Origin: Streptomyces glaucescens
Lineage (GTDB): Bacteria; Actinomycetota; Actinomycetes; Streptomycetales; Streptomycetaceae
Reading direction: 5' to 3'
NCBI RefSeq assembly: GCF_000761215.1
Contig: NZ_CP009438.1
Coordinates: forward strand, 3,279,001-3,343,000
DNA length: 64,000 nt
The stretch's first letter is position 1, and each line of letters begins with the position of its first letter. This document shows positions 19,035-27,895 of this stretch, piece by piece. The translations under genes and the position numbers were made by a program. Under the pieces are notes generated by a model. The model worked only from the letters and a program-made list of their open reading frames with translations. It did not search any database and was not told the DNA's origin.

Positions 19035-19931
19035 TCAGAGCACCATCGCCCCCACGACCGGCCCCGACGCCACCCGTACGCTCCGGCACGTGCCCGACGC
19101 GCCCAGGGCCTGCGCCACCTTCTCCGCCGTCCCGGCGTCCCGCGTGAGGAACGCCGTCGTCGGCCCCGACCCCGAGACCAGTCCGGTCAGCGCGCCCGCG
19201 GCGCGGCCCGCCGCCAGGGTGTCCGCCAGCTCGGGGAAGAGGGAGAGCGCGGCGGGCTGGAGGTCGTTGGAGACGGTCGCGGCCAGCGCCTCGGCGTCGC
19301 CCTCGGCGAGGGCGTCCAGGAGGTCGCGGGAGGCGACCGGCTCCGGGATGTCCCGGCCCTCGGCGAGCCGGTCGAACTCGCGGAACACGGCCGGCGTCGA
19401 CAGGCCCCGCCCGGCCATCGCGAACACCCAGTGGAAGGTGCCGCCGGCCTCCAGGACCGTCAGCCTCTCGCCCCGCCCGGTGCCCAGCGCGACACCGCCG
19501 ACCAGGCTGAACGGCACATCGCTGCCGAGCTCGGCGCAGATCTCCAGCAGTTCCTCGCGGGTCGCGCCGGTGCCCCACAGCGCGTCGCAGGCGAGCAGCG
19601 CGCCCGCGCCGTCCGCGCTGCCGCCCGCCATTCCGCCCGCGACGGGGATGTCCTTGACGATGTGGACGTGCACATCGGGCGTACGGCCGTACCGCGCGGC
19701 CAGCGTCTCCACCGCGCGGGCGGCGAGGTTCGTGCGGTCCAGCGGTACCTGGGCGGCGTCGGGGCCCTCGCAGGTGACGCGCAGCCCGCCGGGCGAGGGG
19801 GTGACGGTGACCTCGTCGTACAGGCCGACCGCCAGGAAGACGTTGGCGAGGTCGTGGAAGCCGTCCGGGCGGGCGGCGCCGACCGCGAGCTGGACGTTGA
19901 CCTTGGCCGGGACGCGGACGGTGACGCTCAC
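19035..19931 (-). CDS. ispE: 4-diphosphocytidyl-2-C-methyl-D-erythritol kinase
   Basis: A 298-residue GHMP kinase of the MEP pathway that phosphorylates CDP-methylerythritol for isoprenoid precursors. The N terminus VRVPAKVNVQLAVGAARPDGFHDL carries the substrate Lys, and the ATP motif reads PVAGGMAGGSADGAGALL. The C-terminal GLVSGSGPTTAFL is the third GHMP motif. GTG 19931 follows the ksgA TAA with no gap, so the two are coupled. The ksgA-ispE order is conserved in actinobacteria, including Mycobacterium tuberculosis. Confidence 0.96.
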   Translation of the reverse strand: MSVTVRVPAKVNVQLAVGAARPDGFHDLANVFLAVGLYDEVTVTPSPGGLRVTCEGPDAAQVPLDRTNLAARAVETLAARYGRTPDVHVHIVKDIPVAGGMAGGSADGAGALLACDALWGTGATREELLEICAELGSDVPFSLVGGVALGTGRGERLTVLEAGGTFHWVFAMAGRGLSTPAVFREFDRLAEGRDIPEPVASRDLLDALAEGDAEALAATVSNDLQPAALSLFPELADTLAAGRAAGALTGLVSGSGPTTAFLTRDAGTAEKVAQALGASGTCRSVRVASGPVVGAMVL

Positions 19932-20798
19932 TTACGCCTGCTCCTTGTGCTCGGCGATCCGGGCGAACTCCTCGATGGTCAGCGACTCGCCGCGCGCCTG
20001 CGGGGAGACGCCCGCGGCGACCAGGGCGGCCTCGGCGGCCGCCGCCGAACCGGCCCACCCGGCGAGCGCGGCCCGCAGCGTCTTGCGGCGCTGCGCGAAC
20101 GCGGCGTCGACGACCGCGAAGACCTCCCGCCTGGACGCGGACGTCTTGACCGGCTCGGTGCGCCGGACCAGCGAGACGAGTCCGCTGTCGACGTTCGGCG
20201 CGGGCCAGAACACGTTGCGGCCGATCGCGCCGGCCCGCTTCACCTCGGCGTACCAGTTCGCCTTCACCGACGGCACGCCGTACACCTTCGAGCCGGGCGC
20301 CGCGGCCAGCCGGTCGGCGACCTCGGCCTGCACCATCACCAGGGTGCGCTCGAGGGTGGGGAAGGTGTCGAGCATGTGCAGCAGCACGGGCACGGCGACG
20401 TTGTACGGCAGGTTCGCGACCAGCGCGGTCGGCGCCGGGCCGGGCAGCTCGGCGACGTGCATCGCGTCCGAGTGCACCAGCGCGAACCGGTCGGCGCGCT
20501 CCGGCATCCGCGCGGCGATCGTCGCGGGCAGCGCGCCGGCGAGCACGTCGTCGATCTCCACCGCCGTGACCCGGTCGGCCACCTCCAGCAGCGCGAGGGT
20601 GAGCGAGCCGAGCCCCGGCCCGACCTCGACGACCACGTCGTCGGAGCGCACCTGAGCGGTGCGGACGATACGGCGGACCGTGTTCGCGTCGATGACGAAG
20701 TTCTGACCGCGCTGCTTGGTGGGACGCACACCGAGGGCCGCCGCCAGTTCACGGATGTCGGCGGGGCCCAGCAGGGCGTCGGGGGTGGGGCTGCTCAC
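19932..20798 (-). CDS. rsmA/ksgA: 16S rRNA dimethyladenosine transferase
   Basis: A 288-residue SAM-dependent enzyme that dimethylates two adjacent adenosines near the 3' end of 16S rRNA (A1518/A1519 in E. coli numbering). Motifs seen are RGQNFVID (N-terminal), the SAM site [24 protein letters not shown] and the catalytic NLPYNV, followed by [13 protein letters not shown](V/x)YG-type sequence. GTG 20798. It sits between rpfB and ispE in the usual actinobacterial order and directly abuts ispE. Confidence 0.96.
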   Translation of the reverse strand: MSSPTPDALLGPADIRELAAALGVRPTKQRGQNFVIDANTVRRIVRTAQVRSDDVVVEVGPGLGSLTLALLEVADRVTAVEIDDVLAGALPATIAARMPERADRFALVHSDAMHVAELPGPAPTALVANLPYNVAVPVLLHMLDTFPTLERTLVMVQAEVADRLAAAPGSKVYGVPSVKANWYAEVKRAGAIGRNVFWPAPNVDSGLVSLVRRTEPVKTSASRREVFAVVDAAFAQRRKTLRAALAGWAGSAAAAEAALVAAGVSPQARGESLTIEEFARIAEHKEQA

Positions 20799-20870
20799 GG
20801 CACAAGGGTACGGGGGCGCGGGAACCGGATCGGCCCGCGGCCGGACCGGGTCCGGCCGGACCGGGCCGGG

Positions 20871-22076
20871 TCAGCCGTGCAGGCGGGAGCCGCAGTGCGG
20901 CCAGGGGCTCGCCCCGCGCCGGACGTACAGCTTCTTCGCGCGGTACGTCTGCTCCTCGGCGGGGGCGTCCTGGGGGCGGCCGGAGCCGCCGAGGCTGTGC
21001 CAGGTGCGGGTGTCGAACTGGTAGAGGCCCCCGTACGTCCCCGAGGCGTCGACCGCGTCCGGCCGGCCACCCGACTCGCAGGCCGCGAGCGCCCGCCAGT
21101 CGAGGTGGTCCGCGCCGCGCACGGAGCCGGGGCGCGGCTTCGTGCCCACCTTGACCACCCGGGTCCGTGGGGCGCGCACCACCTCGTCGCGCAGCAGGCG
21201 CGGCTTCTGCCGGACCCCGTTGACGGTGCGCAGGGCGTAGCTGATCCGGCGCAGGCCCGGCTGACCGGACTGTTCCACCACCTCGGTGCCGCGGAACACC
21301 GTGGGGTCGTCGACCCGCCGCACCGGGAACGGGATCCGCTCCTCGCGCACCTCCCGGCTTCCGGTGACGCGCAGCACGGTGACGGTCTGCCCGTCGCGCG
21401 GGAAGCTGCCGGGCGGGACGGAGGTGGTGTCCTGGCCGCGCAGGGTGACGCCGGCCTGCTCGACGGCCTCGCGGACGGTCGCCGCGTTGGTGCGGACGGT
21501 GCGGACGCGGCCGTCGGCCATGATCGTGACGGACCGCTCGGTGCGGACGTGCAGGGTGAGGCCCGCACGGCCGATGCGCTGGGAGCGCGAGGTGGACAGG
21601 TGGGCGCCTTCCGCGCGCACCCCGAGCTGTCCGAGCGCCCCGTCCACCGTGCGGGCCGTCGTCCACACCGCGCGCCGGTGTCCGTCGAGGGTGAGCCACA
21701 CCGGGCGCCCGTAGCGCACCACCACTTCGTCGCCGCTGGTGAGCGCGGTGCCGGAGGCGGGGGCGACCACGTCGTGCGCGCCCACCCGGAGCCCCTCGTC
21801 GGCGAGGAGTTCGGTGACGTCGTCGGCGTAGGTGTGCAGGATGCGGGGGCGGCCGTCGACGCTCAGCTCGATCGCCTTGTCCTCGGCGACGAACGCGGTG
21901 GTGCCGCCCGCGAGGAAGGTCACGACCAGTGCCTGCGGGAGCAGGCGGCGCATGCAGCCGCCCGAGCGTGCGTACCGCGGCTTGCGCCGGCGCGCGCCTC
22001 CGCGCGGCATTCCGGAGCCCGCGTTCTCGACGGCGGGCGCCCCCGTCCGCTCATGGACGTACTGCGAACTGCTCAC
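20871..22076 (-). CDS. rpfB: Resuscitation-promoting factor (RpfB type), secreted or anchored muralytic enzyme
   Basis: A 401-residue peptidoglycan-cleaving factor linked to spore or dormant-cell reactivation. After an Arg-rich cytoplasmic stretch there is a hydrophobic segment at about 43-62 (LLPQALVVTFLAGGTTAFV). Three DUF348 repeats follow (ELSVDGRPRILHTYADDV, WLTLDGHRRAVWTTARTV, VTIMADGRVRTVRTNAAT), then a G5 domain, then the C-terminal transglycosylase-like RPF domain with catalytic Glu in LAACESGG and YGGLYQFDTRTW. GTG 22076 is preferred; the frame is open further upstream without good starts. A TTGGAG/TAGGTT promoter lies 62-90 bp upstream. Confidence 0.94.
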   Translation of the reverse strand: MSSSQYVHERTGAPAVENAGSGMPRGGARRRKPRYARSGGCMRRLLPQALVVTFLAGGTTAFVAEDKAIELSVDGRPRILHTYADDVTELLADEGLRVGAHDVVAPASGTALTSGDEVVVRYGRPVWLTLDGHRRAVWTTARTVDGALGQLGVRAEGAHLSTSRSQRIGRAGLTLHVRTERSVTIMADGRVRTVRTNAATVREAVEQAGVTLRGQDTTSVPPGSFPRDGQTVTVLRVTGSREVREERIPFPVRRVDDPTVFRGTEVVEQSGQPGLRRISYALRTVNGVRQKPRLLRDEVVRAPRTRVVKVGTKPRPGSVRGADHLDWRALAACESGGRPDAVDASGTYGGLYQFDTRTWHSLGGSGRPQDAPAEEQTYRAKKLYVRRGASPWPHCGSRLHG

Positions 22077-22137
22077 GCCGACACACTCCAGGGGGCCAGA
22101 GGTCCTCGAGGGAGCCCAAGGGTTCGACCGGGCACCG

Positions 22138-22166
22138 AACCTAGCGGAGCTTCGGTCACTCTCCAA
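22138..22166 (-). promoter_or_regulatory. Candidate promoter of rpfB
   Basis: Minus-strand TTGGAG (22161-22166) and TAGGTT (22138-22143) with a 17-nt spacer. I looked for a c-di-AMP (ydaO) riboswitch, known before some Streptomyces rpf genes, and saw none of its conserved core in the short leader. Confidence 0.55.
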
Positions 22167-22238
22167 AGCCAAACGACTACCCAGCGTAGCCGTGGAACCT
22201 CGCGGTGGCCGTGAAGGGCGGGTCCGGCGTGTGGTGTG

Positions 22239-23108
22239 TCAGTAGCCGAAGGCGCGTGCCGTGTTGGCCGCGACGGCCGTCGCCAGCGCGTCCTCCTCGA
22301 TCCCGCGCACCGCGGCCATCGCGCGCACCGTGATCGGAATGAGATACGGCGCGTTGGGCCGTCCGCGGTAAGGCACCGGTGTCAGGAAGGGCGCGTCGGT
22401 CTCCACGAGCAGCAGCTCCAGCGGCGCCACCGCCACCGCGTCCCGCAGGTTCTGCGCGTTCTTGAAGGTGACGTTGCCGGCGAAGGACATGTAGTACCCG
22501 GCGCGGGCGCAGATCTCCGCCATCTCGGCGTCGCCCGAGTAGCAGTGGAACACCGTCCGCTCCGGTGCGCCCTCCTCCTTCAGGATGCGCAGCACGTCCG
22601 CGTGGGCCTCGCGGTCGTGGATGACGAGCGCCTTGCCGTGCCGCTTGGCGATCTCGATGTGGGCGCGGAAGGACGTCTCCTGGGCCTCCTTGCCCTCCGG
22701 GCCGGTGCGGAAGTAGTCCAGGCCCGTCTCGCCGACGCCCTTCACCTGCGGCAGCGCGGCCAGCCGGTCGATCTCGGCCAGCGCCGCGTCGAGGGCCGCC
22801 TGCCCGCCCGGCTCACGGGCGCCCTGCCGGGACCAGCCGTCGGGGTCGCCGTGCACGATGCGCGGTGCCTCGTTCGGGTGCAGCGCGACGGCCGCGTGCA
22901 CATCGCCGTACGCGGCGGCGGTGTCGGCCGCCCACTGCGAGCCGCGTACGTCGCAGCCGACCTGCACCACCGTCGTGACGCCCACGGACGCGGCCGCGCG
23001 CAGGGCCTCGTCGACCGTGCCGGACTGCATGTCGAGGTGGGTGTGGGAGTCGGCGACCGGCACCCGGAGGGGCTGGGGCGGCGGCGGGGCTTCGTCGTGG
23101 GTGGGCAT
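22239..23108 (-). CDS. tatD: TatD-family metal-dependent DNase/hydrolase
   Basis: A 289-residue TIM-barrel hydrolase (amidohydrolase-like) with 3'-5' nuclease activity in characterised homologues. Metal ligands are visible as DSHTHLD at about residue 20, GETGLDYFR, FRAHIEIAKRHGKALVIHDREA, FHCYSGD and LLVETDAPFLTP. ATG 23108 is followed by a short Pro-rich N terminus. In M. tuberculosis tatD also precedes rpfB-ksgA-ispE, matching the order here, though methionyl-tRNA synthetase, which sits nearby there, is absent. Confidence 0.95.
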   Translation of the reverse strand: MPTHDEAPPPPQPLRVPVADSHTHLDMQSGTVDEALRAAASVGVTTVVQVGCDVRGSQWAADTAAAYGDVHAAVALHPNEAPRIVHGDPDGWSRQGAREPGGQAALDAALAEIDRLAALPQVKGVGETGLDYFRTGPEGKEAQETSFRAHIEIAKRHGKALVIHDREAHADVLRILKEEGAPERTVFHCYSGDAEMAEICARAGYYMSFAGNVTFKNAQNLRDAVAVAPLELLLVETDAPFLTPVPYRGRPNAPYLIPITVRAMAAVRGIEEDALATAVAANTARAFGY

Positions 23109-23325
23109 GCCCCGATCCTACGAAAGGGGGACGGGGCACTGCGCGGCCCGGCGGGAGCGGCGCCCTCGGGGACGCGACCGTATCCGGGTGCGGGCAGCGG
23201 CACGGCACCCTCAGGGGTGTGAGGGCATCAGGGGCGCGAGGCCATCAGGGCGGGGGCATCAGGGCGGGGGAACGTCCTGCCACGCCCCGCCCGTGGCACC
23301 CGGCCCTCGCCGCCGTGCGGGCGAC

Positions 23326-24186
23326 TCAGCCGGCGGCGGACCGCTTGTCGGCGACCACCGCGTCGAAGACCACCCGCTTCGGCACCCCCGCCTCCACGGC
23401 CACCGCCGCGATGGCCTCCTTGCGGCGCTCCCCCGCCTCCTCCCGGACCCGGACCCGCCGCACCAGCTCCTGCGCGCTCAGCTCCGCGGCCTCCCGCTCG
23501 GGCGCGCCCTCGACCACGACGGTGATCTCGCCGCGCACGCCCTCGGCCGCCCACTCGGCCAGCTCGGCCAGCGGTCCGCGCCGGACCTCCTCGTAGGTCT
23601 TGGTCAGTTCGCGGCAGACGGCGGCCCGCCGCTCGCCGCCGAACACCTCGGCCATCGCGGCGAGGGTGTCGTCGAGCCGGTGCGGGGCCTCGAAGTAGAC
23701 GAGGGTGCGCCGCTCGTCGGCGACCTCGCGCAGCCGGGACAGCCGCTCGCCCGCCTTGCGCGGCAGGAACCCCTCGAAGCAGAAGCGGTCCACCGGCAGC
23801 CCGGACAGGGCGAGCGCGGTGAGCACGGCGGAGGGCCCGGGGACGGCGGTGACCCGGATGTCCCGTTCCACCGCCGCCGCGACCAGCCGGTACCCGGGGT
23901 CGGACACCGACGGCATGCCCGCGTCGGTGACGAGCAGCACGCGCGCGCCGCCGAGCAGCGCCTCGACGAGTTCGGGCGTGCGGGCGCTCTCGTTGCCCTC
24001 GAAGTAGGACACGACGCGCCCCTTGGGGGTGACGCCCAGCGCCTGGGTGAGGCGCCGCAGCCGCCGGGTGTCCTCCGCCGCGACCAGGTCGGCCCCGGCC
24101 AGCTCCTCGGCGAGCCGGGGCGGGGCGTCGGAGATGTCGCCGATGGGGGTGCCGGCGAGGACCAGGGTTCCGGGAGTGTCTGTCAC
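23326..24186 (-). CDS. rsmI: 16S rRNA (cytidine-1402-2'-O)-methyltransferase
   Basis: A 286-residue tetrapyrrole-methylase-fold enzyme that 2'-O-methylates C1402 in the 16S decoding centre. Motifs: TLVLAGTPIGDISDAPPR at the N terminus, LVAAEDTRRLRRL, LLVTDAGMPSVSDPGYRLV, VTAVPGPSAVLTALALSGLP and FEGFLPRK. The GTG at 24186 has GAGGATGG upstream; in-frame sequence further upstream crosses into the pmt promoter and is not used. It is divergent from pmt across about 60 bp, the same pair arrangement as in M. tuberculosis. Confidence 0.95.
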   Translation of the reverse strand: MTDTPGTLVLAGTPIGDISDAPPRLAEELAGADLVAAEDTRRLRRLTQALGVTPKGRVVSYFEGNESARTPELVEALLGGARVLLVTDAGMPSVSDPGYRLVAAAVERDIRVTAVPGPSAVLTALALSGLPVDRFCFEGFLPRKAGERLSRLREVADERRTLVYFEAPHRLDDTLAAMAEVFGGERRAAVCRELTKTYEEVRRGPLAELAEWAAEGVRGEITVVVEGAPEREAAELSAQELVRRVRVREEAGERRKEAIAAVAVEAGVPKRVVFDAVVADKRSAAG

Positions 24187-24248
24187 GGTTCCATCCTCGC
24201 AGGGGCCGTGCACGGGACTCGCACAGCGCGGTTCCCTACGATGGCGCG

Positions 24249-25991
24249 GTGACCAGTACCGCGTCCTCCACGGACCTCCGGCAGGACCAGGCCGCCCCCG
24301 GCGAGCGGCCGTCATGGCAGCGGCGGCTGCGCCGTTTCGGCGGTGTCGCGGGACCCCGCGGCGACGTCCGGGACCGGCTGGTGCCGCCCTACGCCGAGCC
24401 GGGCCCGCGGCTGTGGGCGGCGCTCGGGGTGCCGTCCGGGCTCGCCGGCCGGCTGGTGCGCTGGTCGGGCTGGCTGGGCCCGCTGCTGGTGACCCTCTTC
24501 GCCGGAGTGCTGCGGTTCTGGAACCTGGGCAACCCCCGCGCGGTGATATTCGACGAGACGTACTACGCCAAGGACGCCTGGGCGCTCGTCCACCGCGGCT
24601 TCGAGGTCAACTGGGACAAGAACGCCAACAGCCAGGTCCTGGACCTGGGCAGCAGCATCCGGATCCCGTCGGACGCGGCGTACGTCGTGCACCCCCCGGT
24701 GGGCAAGTACGTCATCGGGCTCGGGGAACTGGTCTTCGGCTTCGACCCGTTCGGCTGGCGGTTCATGACGGCGCTGCTCGGCACGCTGTCGGTGCTGCTG
24801 CTGTGCCGGATCGGCCGCCGGCTGTTCCGCTCCACCTTCCTGGGCTGCCTGGCGGGCGCGCTGGTGGCGGTGGACGGACTGCACTTCGTGATGAGCCGCA
24901 CCGCGCTGCTCGACGGGGTGCTGATGTTCTTCGTGGTGGCCGCGTTCGGCTGCCTCGTCGTGGACCGCGACAAGACGCGGGCGAGGCTGGCCGCCGCGCT
25001 TCCGGCGGACGCCGACGGCCGGGTCCGCCCGGACACCTGGACGGCGGAGCACACCCGCCTGGGGTGGCGCCCCTGGCGGCTGCTGGCGGGCCTGTCGCTG
25101 GGGCTGGCCATCGGCACCAAGTGGAGCGGCCTGTACGTGCTGGCCGCGTTCGGCGTGATGACGGTCCTGTGGGACGTGGGCTCCCGCCGGGTGGCGGGCG
25201 CGCCGCGGCCGTGGGCGACGGTGCTGCGGCGCGACCTGGGCTGGGCGTTCCTGTCGACGGTGCCCGTCGCGGTCGTCACCTACGTCGCGAGCTGGACCGG
25301 CTGGATCCTCTCCCCGAGCGACGGCACCGGCGGCTACTACCGCAACTGGGCGGCGACCGACGGCAAGGACAGCAGCTGGTCGTGGCTGTTCCCCGACTGG
25401 TGGCGCAGCCTGTGGCACTACGAGACCCAGGTGTACGACTTCCACGTCGGCCTGGCCTCGCCGCACACCTACGAGTCCAACCCGTGGAGCTGGATCGTCG
25501 GCGGGCGCCCGGTGTCGTACTTCTACGAGTCGCCCGCGCCCGGCACGGACGGCTGCCCCGTGGACGCCGGCGACAAGTGCGCGCGCGAGGTGCTGGCGCT
25601 GGGCACGCCGCTGCTGTGGTGGGTGGCCTGCTTCGCGCTGCTGTACGTGCTGTGGCGCTGGTTCTTCCGCCGGGACTGGCGCGCGGGCGCGATCGCCTGC
25701 GCGGTCGCCGCCGGGTACCTGCCCTGGTTCCTGTACCAGGAGCGGACGATCTTCTTCTTCTACGCCGTCGTGTTCGTGCCGTTCCTGTGCCTGGCGGTGG
25801 CGATGCTGCTCGGCGCGCTGGTCGGCCCGCCCGGCTCCGGCGAGTCCCGCCGGGTGGCGGGGGCCACGGCCGCGGGCGTGCTGGTGCTGCTGATCGCCTG
25901 GAACTTCATCTACTTCTGGCCCATCCACACCGGCACCGCGATCCCGATGGACGACTGGCGGTCGCGGATGTGGCTGGACACGTGGGTGTGA
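24249..25991 (+). CDS. pmt: Protein O-mannosyltransferase (PMT family, GT39)
   Basis: A 580-residue polytopic membrane enzyme that transfers mannose from polyprenyl-phosphate-mannose to Ser/Thr of exported proteins. The first loop has the family motif RAVIFDETYYAKDAW, whose Asp-Glu pair is catalytic, within a hydrophobic protein of about 10 TM segments. Further PMT features are HPPVGKYVIGLGE and the C-terminal FIYFWPIHTGTAIPMDDWRSRMWLDTWV region. GTG 24249 lies 6 nt after a TACGAT -10-like hexamer with no Shine-Dalgarno sequence, so it may be leaderless. In Streptomyces the enzyme glycosylates lipoproteins and is needed for phage phiC31 infection. Confidence 0.95.
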   Translation: MTSTASSTDLRQDQAAPGERPSWQRRLRRFGGVAGPRGDVRDRLVPPYAEPGPRLWAALGVPSGLAGRLVRWSGWLGPLLVTLFAGVLRFWNLGNPRAVIFDETYYAKDAWALVHRGFEVNWDKNANSQVLDLGSSIRIPSDAAYVVHPPVGKYVIGLGELVFGFDPFGWRFMTALLGTLSVLLLCRIGRRLFRSTFLGCLAGALVAVDGLHFVMSRTALLDGVLMFFVVAAFGCLVVDRDKTRARLAAALPADADGRVRPDTWTAEHTRLGWRPWRLLAGLSLGLAIGTKWSGLYVLAAFGVMTVLWDVGSRRVAGAPRPWATVLRRDLGWAFLSTVPVAVVTYVASWTGWILSPSDGTGGYYRNWAATDGKDSSWSWLFPDWWRSLWHYETQVYDFHVGLASPHTYESNPWSWIVGGRPVSYFYESPAPGTDGCPVDAGDKCAREVLALGTPLLWWVACFALLYVLWRWFFRRDWRAGAIACAVAAGYLPWFLYQERTIFFFYAVVFVPFLCLAVAMLLGALVGPPGSGESRRVAGATAAGVLVLLIAWNFIYFWPIHTGTAIPMDDWRSRMWLDTWV

Positions 25992-25992
25992 G

Positions 25993-26012
25993 CGGCCGGA
26001 AATCACCGGCCG
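25993..26012 (+). terminator. Short hairpin after pmt
   Basis: CGGCCGG-AAATCA-CCGGCCG, a perfect 7-bp GC stem starting 2 nt after the pmt stop. Likely terminator. It is followed at 26016-26027 by TAGCT-GT-AGCTA, a small palindrome that could be an operator for the next gene. Confidence 0.65.
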
Positions 26013-26104
26013 GGATAGCTGTAGCTAACAAATAGAGAACATGCGCTTCCGCCGTCACACCCCCCGCCTACAGTGCCAAGCACACACGGGGAGGGGAGCG
26101 CGGC

Positions 26105-27730
26105 ATGCGCAAAGGGGTCAAGGGGGCCATCGTCGGCGCGGTGTTCGCCGTGATGGTCGGCGGCGCCGGGTACGGGACGGTCAACATCGTGTCCGCCCTG
26201 GACGACGACGGGGGCGGGTCCGGCGGCGCCGGGGCCGAGCGGACCGGTCCGCCGAGCGGCGACGAGGTCACGGAGACCACGCGGGCGTTCTTCGCCGCGT
26301 GGGAGCGGGCCCAGGGCCCCACCGCCGCCTCCTACACCAACGACGCCCAGGCGGCCGGGGCGCTGCTGACCGCCTTCGGCGAGGAAGCGCACATCACGGG
26401 CGTACGGATCACCCCGGGCGCCGCCCGGGGCACCACGGTGCCGTTCTCGGTGAAGGCGACCGTGTCCTGGGACGGCAGGAGCAAGCCGCTGGCGTACGAG
26501 AGCCGGCTCACCGTGGTGCGCGGGGTCACCACCGGGCGGGCGCTGGTCGACTGGGAACCGTCCGTCGTCCACCCGGCGCTGAAGGAGGGGGACACCCTCG
26601 TCACGGAGGAGTCGGCGAGCCCGCCGATCGAGGCCGTGGACCGCGACGGCAGGGTGCTGGACGAGGACGCGTACCCGTCCCTGGGGCCGATCGTGGACGA
26701 ACTGCGCCGGCGCTACGGCGACCAGGCCGGCGGCACCCCGGGCGTGGAACTCGTGGTGCGGCACGCCGAGGGGACCGGCGCGGCCGACACCTCGCTGCTG
26801 ACCCTCGCCGAGGGCGAGGCGGGACGGCTGCGGACCACGCTGAGCGCGACCGTGCAGGCGGCGGCCGAGAAGGCGGTGAAGCAGTACCCCGAGGCCTCCG
26901 TGGTCGCCCTGAAGCAGAGCACCGGCGAGGTGCTGGCGGTCGCCAACAACCGCGCGGACGGCTGGAACGCGGCGTTCCTGGGGCAGGCGGCGCCCGGGTC
27001 GACGATGAAGATAGTCAGCGCGGCCACCCTCATCGACGCCGGGCTGACCAGCATGGACGGGCCGGCGCCCTGTCCGCCCACGGCCGTCTCGGAGAGCCAG
27101 ACGTTCGGCAACCTGCCCGGACTGGAACCCGACCCGAACGCCACCCTGTCGGAGAGCTTCGCCAGGTCCTGCAACACGGCGTTCGTCAAGTTCGCCGACG
27201 AGGTGCGGGCCGACTCGCTGACCCGCGAGGCCGAGGACCGCTTCGGTCTGGGCCGGGACGACTGGCAGGTCGGCGTGCCCTCCTTCGACGGCTCGGTCCC
27301 GGCCCCCGGCGGCCCGGACACCGCGGCCGGCCTGATCGGCCAGGGCCAGGTGCAGATGAGCCCGCTGAACATGGCGTCGGTGACCGCGACCGCGACGACG
27401 GGTGCCTTCCGGCAGCCGGTGATCGTGCCGCAGGACCTGGACGGCCGGGAACTGGCCACCGCGCGAGGGCTCGATCCGAGCACCGCCCAGCAGCTGCGGG
27501 CGATGATGAACCGCACCGCCACCAGCGGCACCGCGGCCCGGGTGATGGCCGGGCTCGGCGGCAGCATCGGCGCGAAGACCGGCTCCGCCGAGGTCGACGG
27601 GGCCAAGGCCAACAGCTGGTTCACCGGTTACCGCGACGACGTCGCCGCGGCGGCCATGGTGCAGCAGGGCGGGCGCGGCGGTGACGCGGCCGGCCCGATC
27701 GTGGCGTCGGTGCTGCGCGCGGGCGGCTGA
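26105..27730 (+). CDS. Penicillin-binding transpeptidase with NTF2-like N domain (copy 1)
   Basis: A 541-residue class B-like PBP that cross-links peptidoglycan outside the membrane. The N-terminal signal anchor is GAIVGAVFAVMVGGAGYGTV, then an Asp/Gly linker, an NTF2-like (MecA-N type) domain at about 50-165 and the transpeptidase. Catalytic motifs are SxxK in APGSTMK (S299), SxN in RSCNTAF (S355) and KTG(S) in AKTGSAEV (K491). ATG 26105 has GGGGAGGGGAG upstream. A close paralogue lies 165 bp downstream on the same strand. The nearby ssgE-like gene hints at a sporulation or septal role, by inference. Confidence 0.93.
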   Translation: MRKGVKGAIVGAVFAVMVGGAGYGTVNIVSALDDDGGGSGGAGAERTGPPSGDEVTETTRAFFAAWERAQGPTAASYTNDAQAAGALLTAFGEEAHITGVRITPGAARGTTVPFSVKATVSWDGRSKPLAYESRLTVVRGVTTGRALVDWEPSVVHPALKEGDTLVTEESASPPIEAVDRDGRVLDEDAYPSLGPIVDELRRRYGDQAGGTPGVELVVRHAEGTGAADTSLLTLAEGEAGRLRTTLSATVQAAAEKAVKQYPEASVVALKQSTGEVLAVANNRADGWNAAFLGQAAPGSTMKIVSAATLIDAGLTSMDGPAPCPPTAVSESQTFGNLPGLEPDPNATLSESFARSCNTAFVKFADEVRADSLTREAEDRFGLGRDDWQVGVPSFDGSVPAPGGPDTAAGLIGQGQVQMSPLNMASVTATATTGAFRQPVIVPQDLDGRELATARGLDPSTAQQLRAMMNRTATSGTAARVMAGLGGSIGAKTGSAEVDGAKANSWFTGYRDDVAAAAMVQQGGRGGDAAGPIVASVLRAGG

Positions 27731-27895
27731 CGGGCCCCGGGGGCGGGTCCGCGCGGGCGGGTGGCCGGTGTCACGCCCGCCGGACGGGACTCTAGGGTGG
27801 TGCCGTCGTTGCAGACGCTGAAGGCTGTGGGCCGTAGGGCCGGGAGAGCACCGGCGCCCCGGACACCCGGGGCGCCGCGGAGGATCGGGAACGCA

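Noticed and set aside
18393..22214. A 1273-codon open frame on the plus strand
   Set aside because: It is antisense to ispE, ksgA and rpfB. High-GC coding DNA leaves such frames open; its Gly/Arg/His-rich product has no motif.
22077..22238. A c-di-AMP (ydaO) riboswitch before rpfB
   Set aside because: The leader is too short and none of the conserved core was seen; a normal promoter explains the gap.
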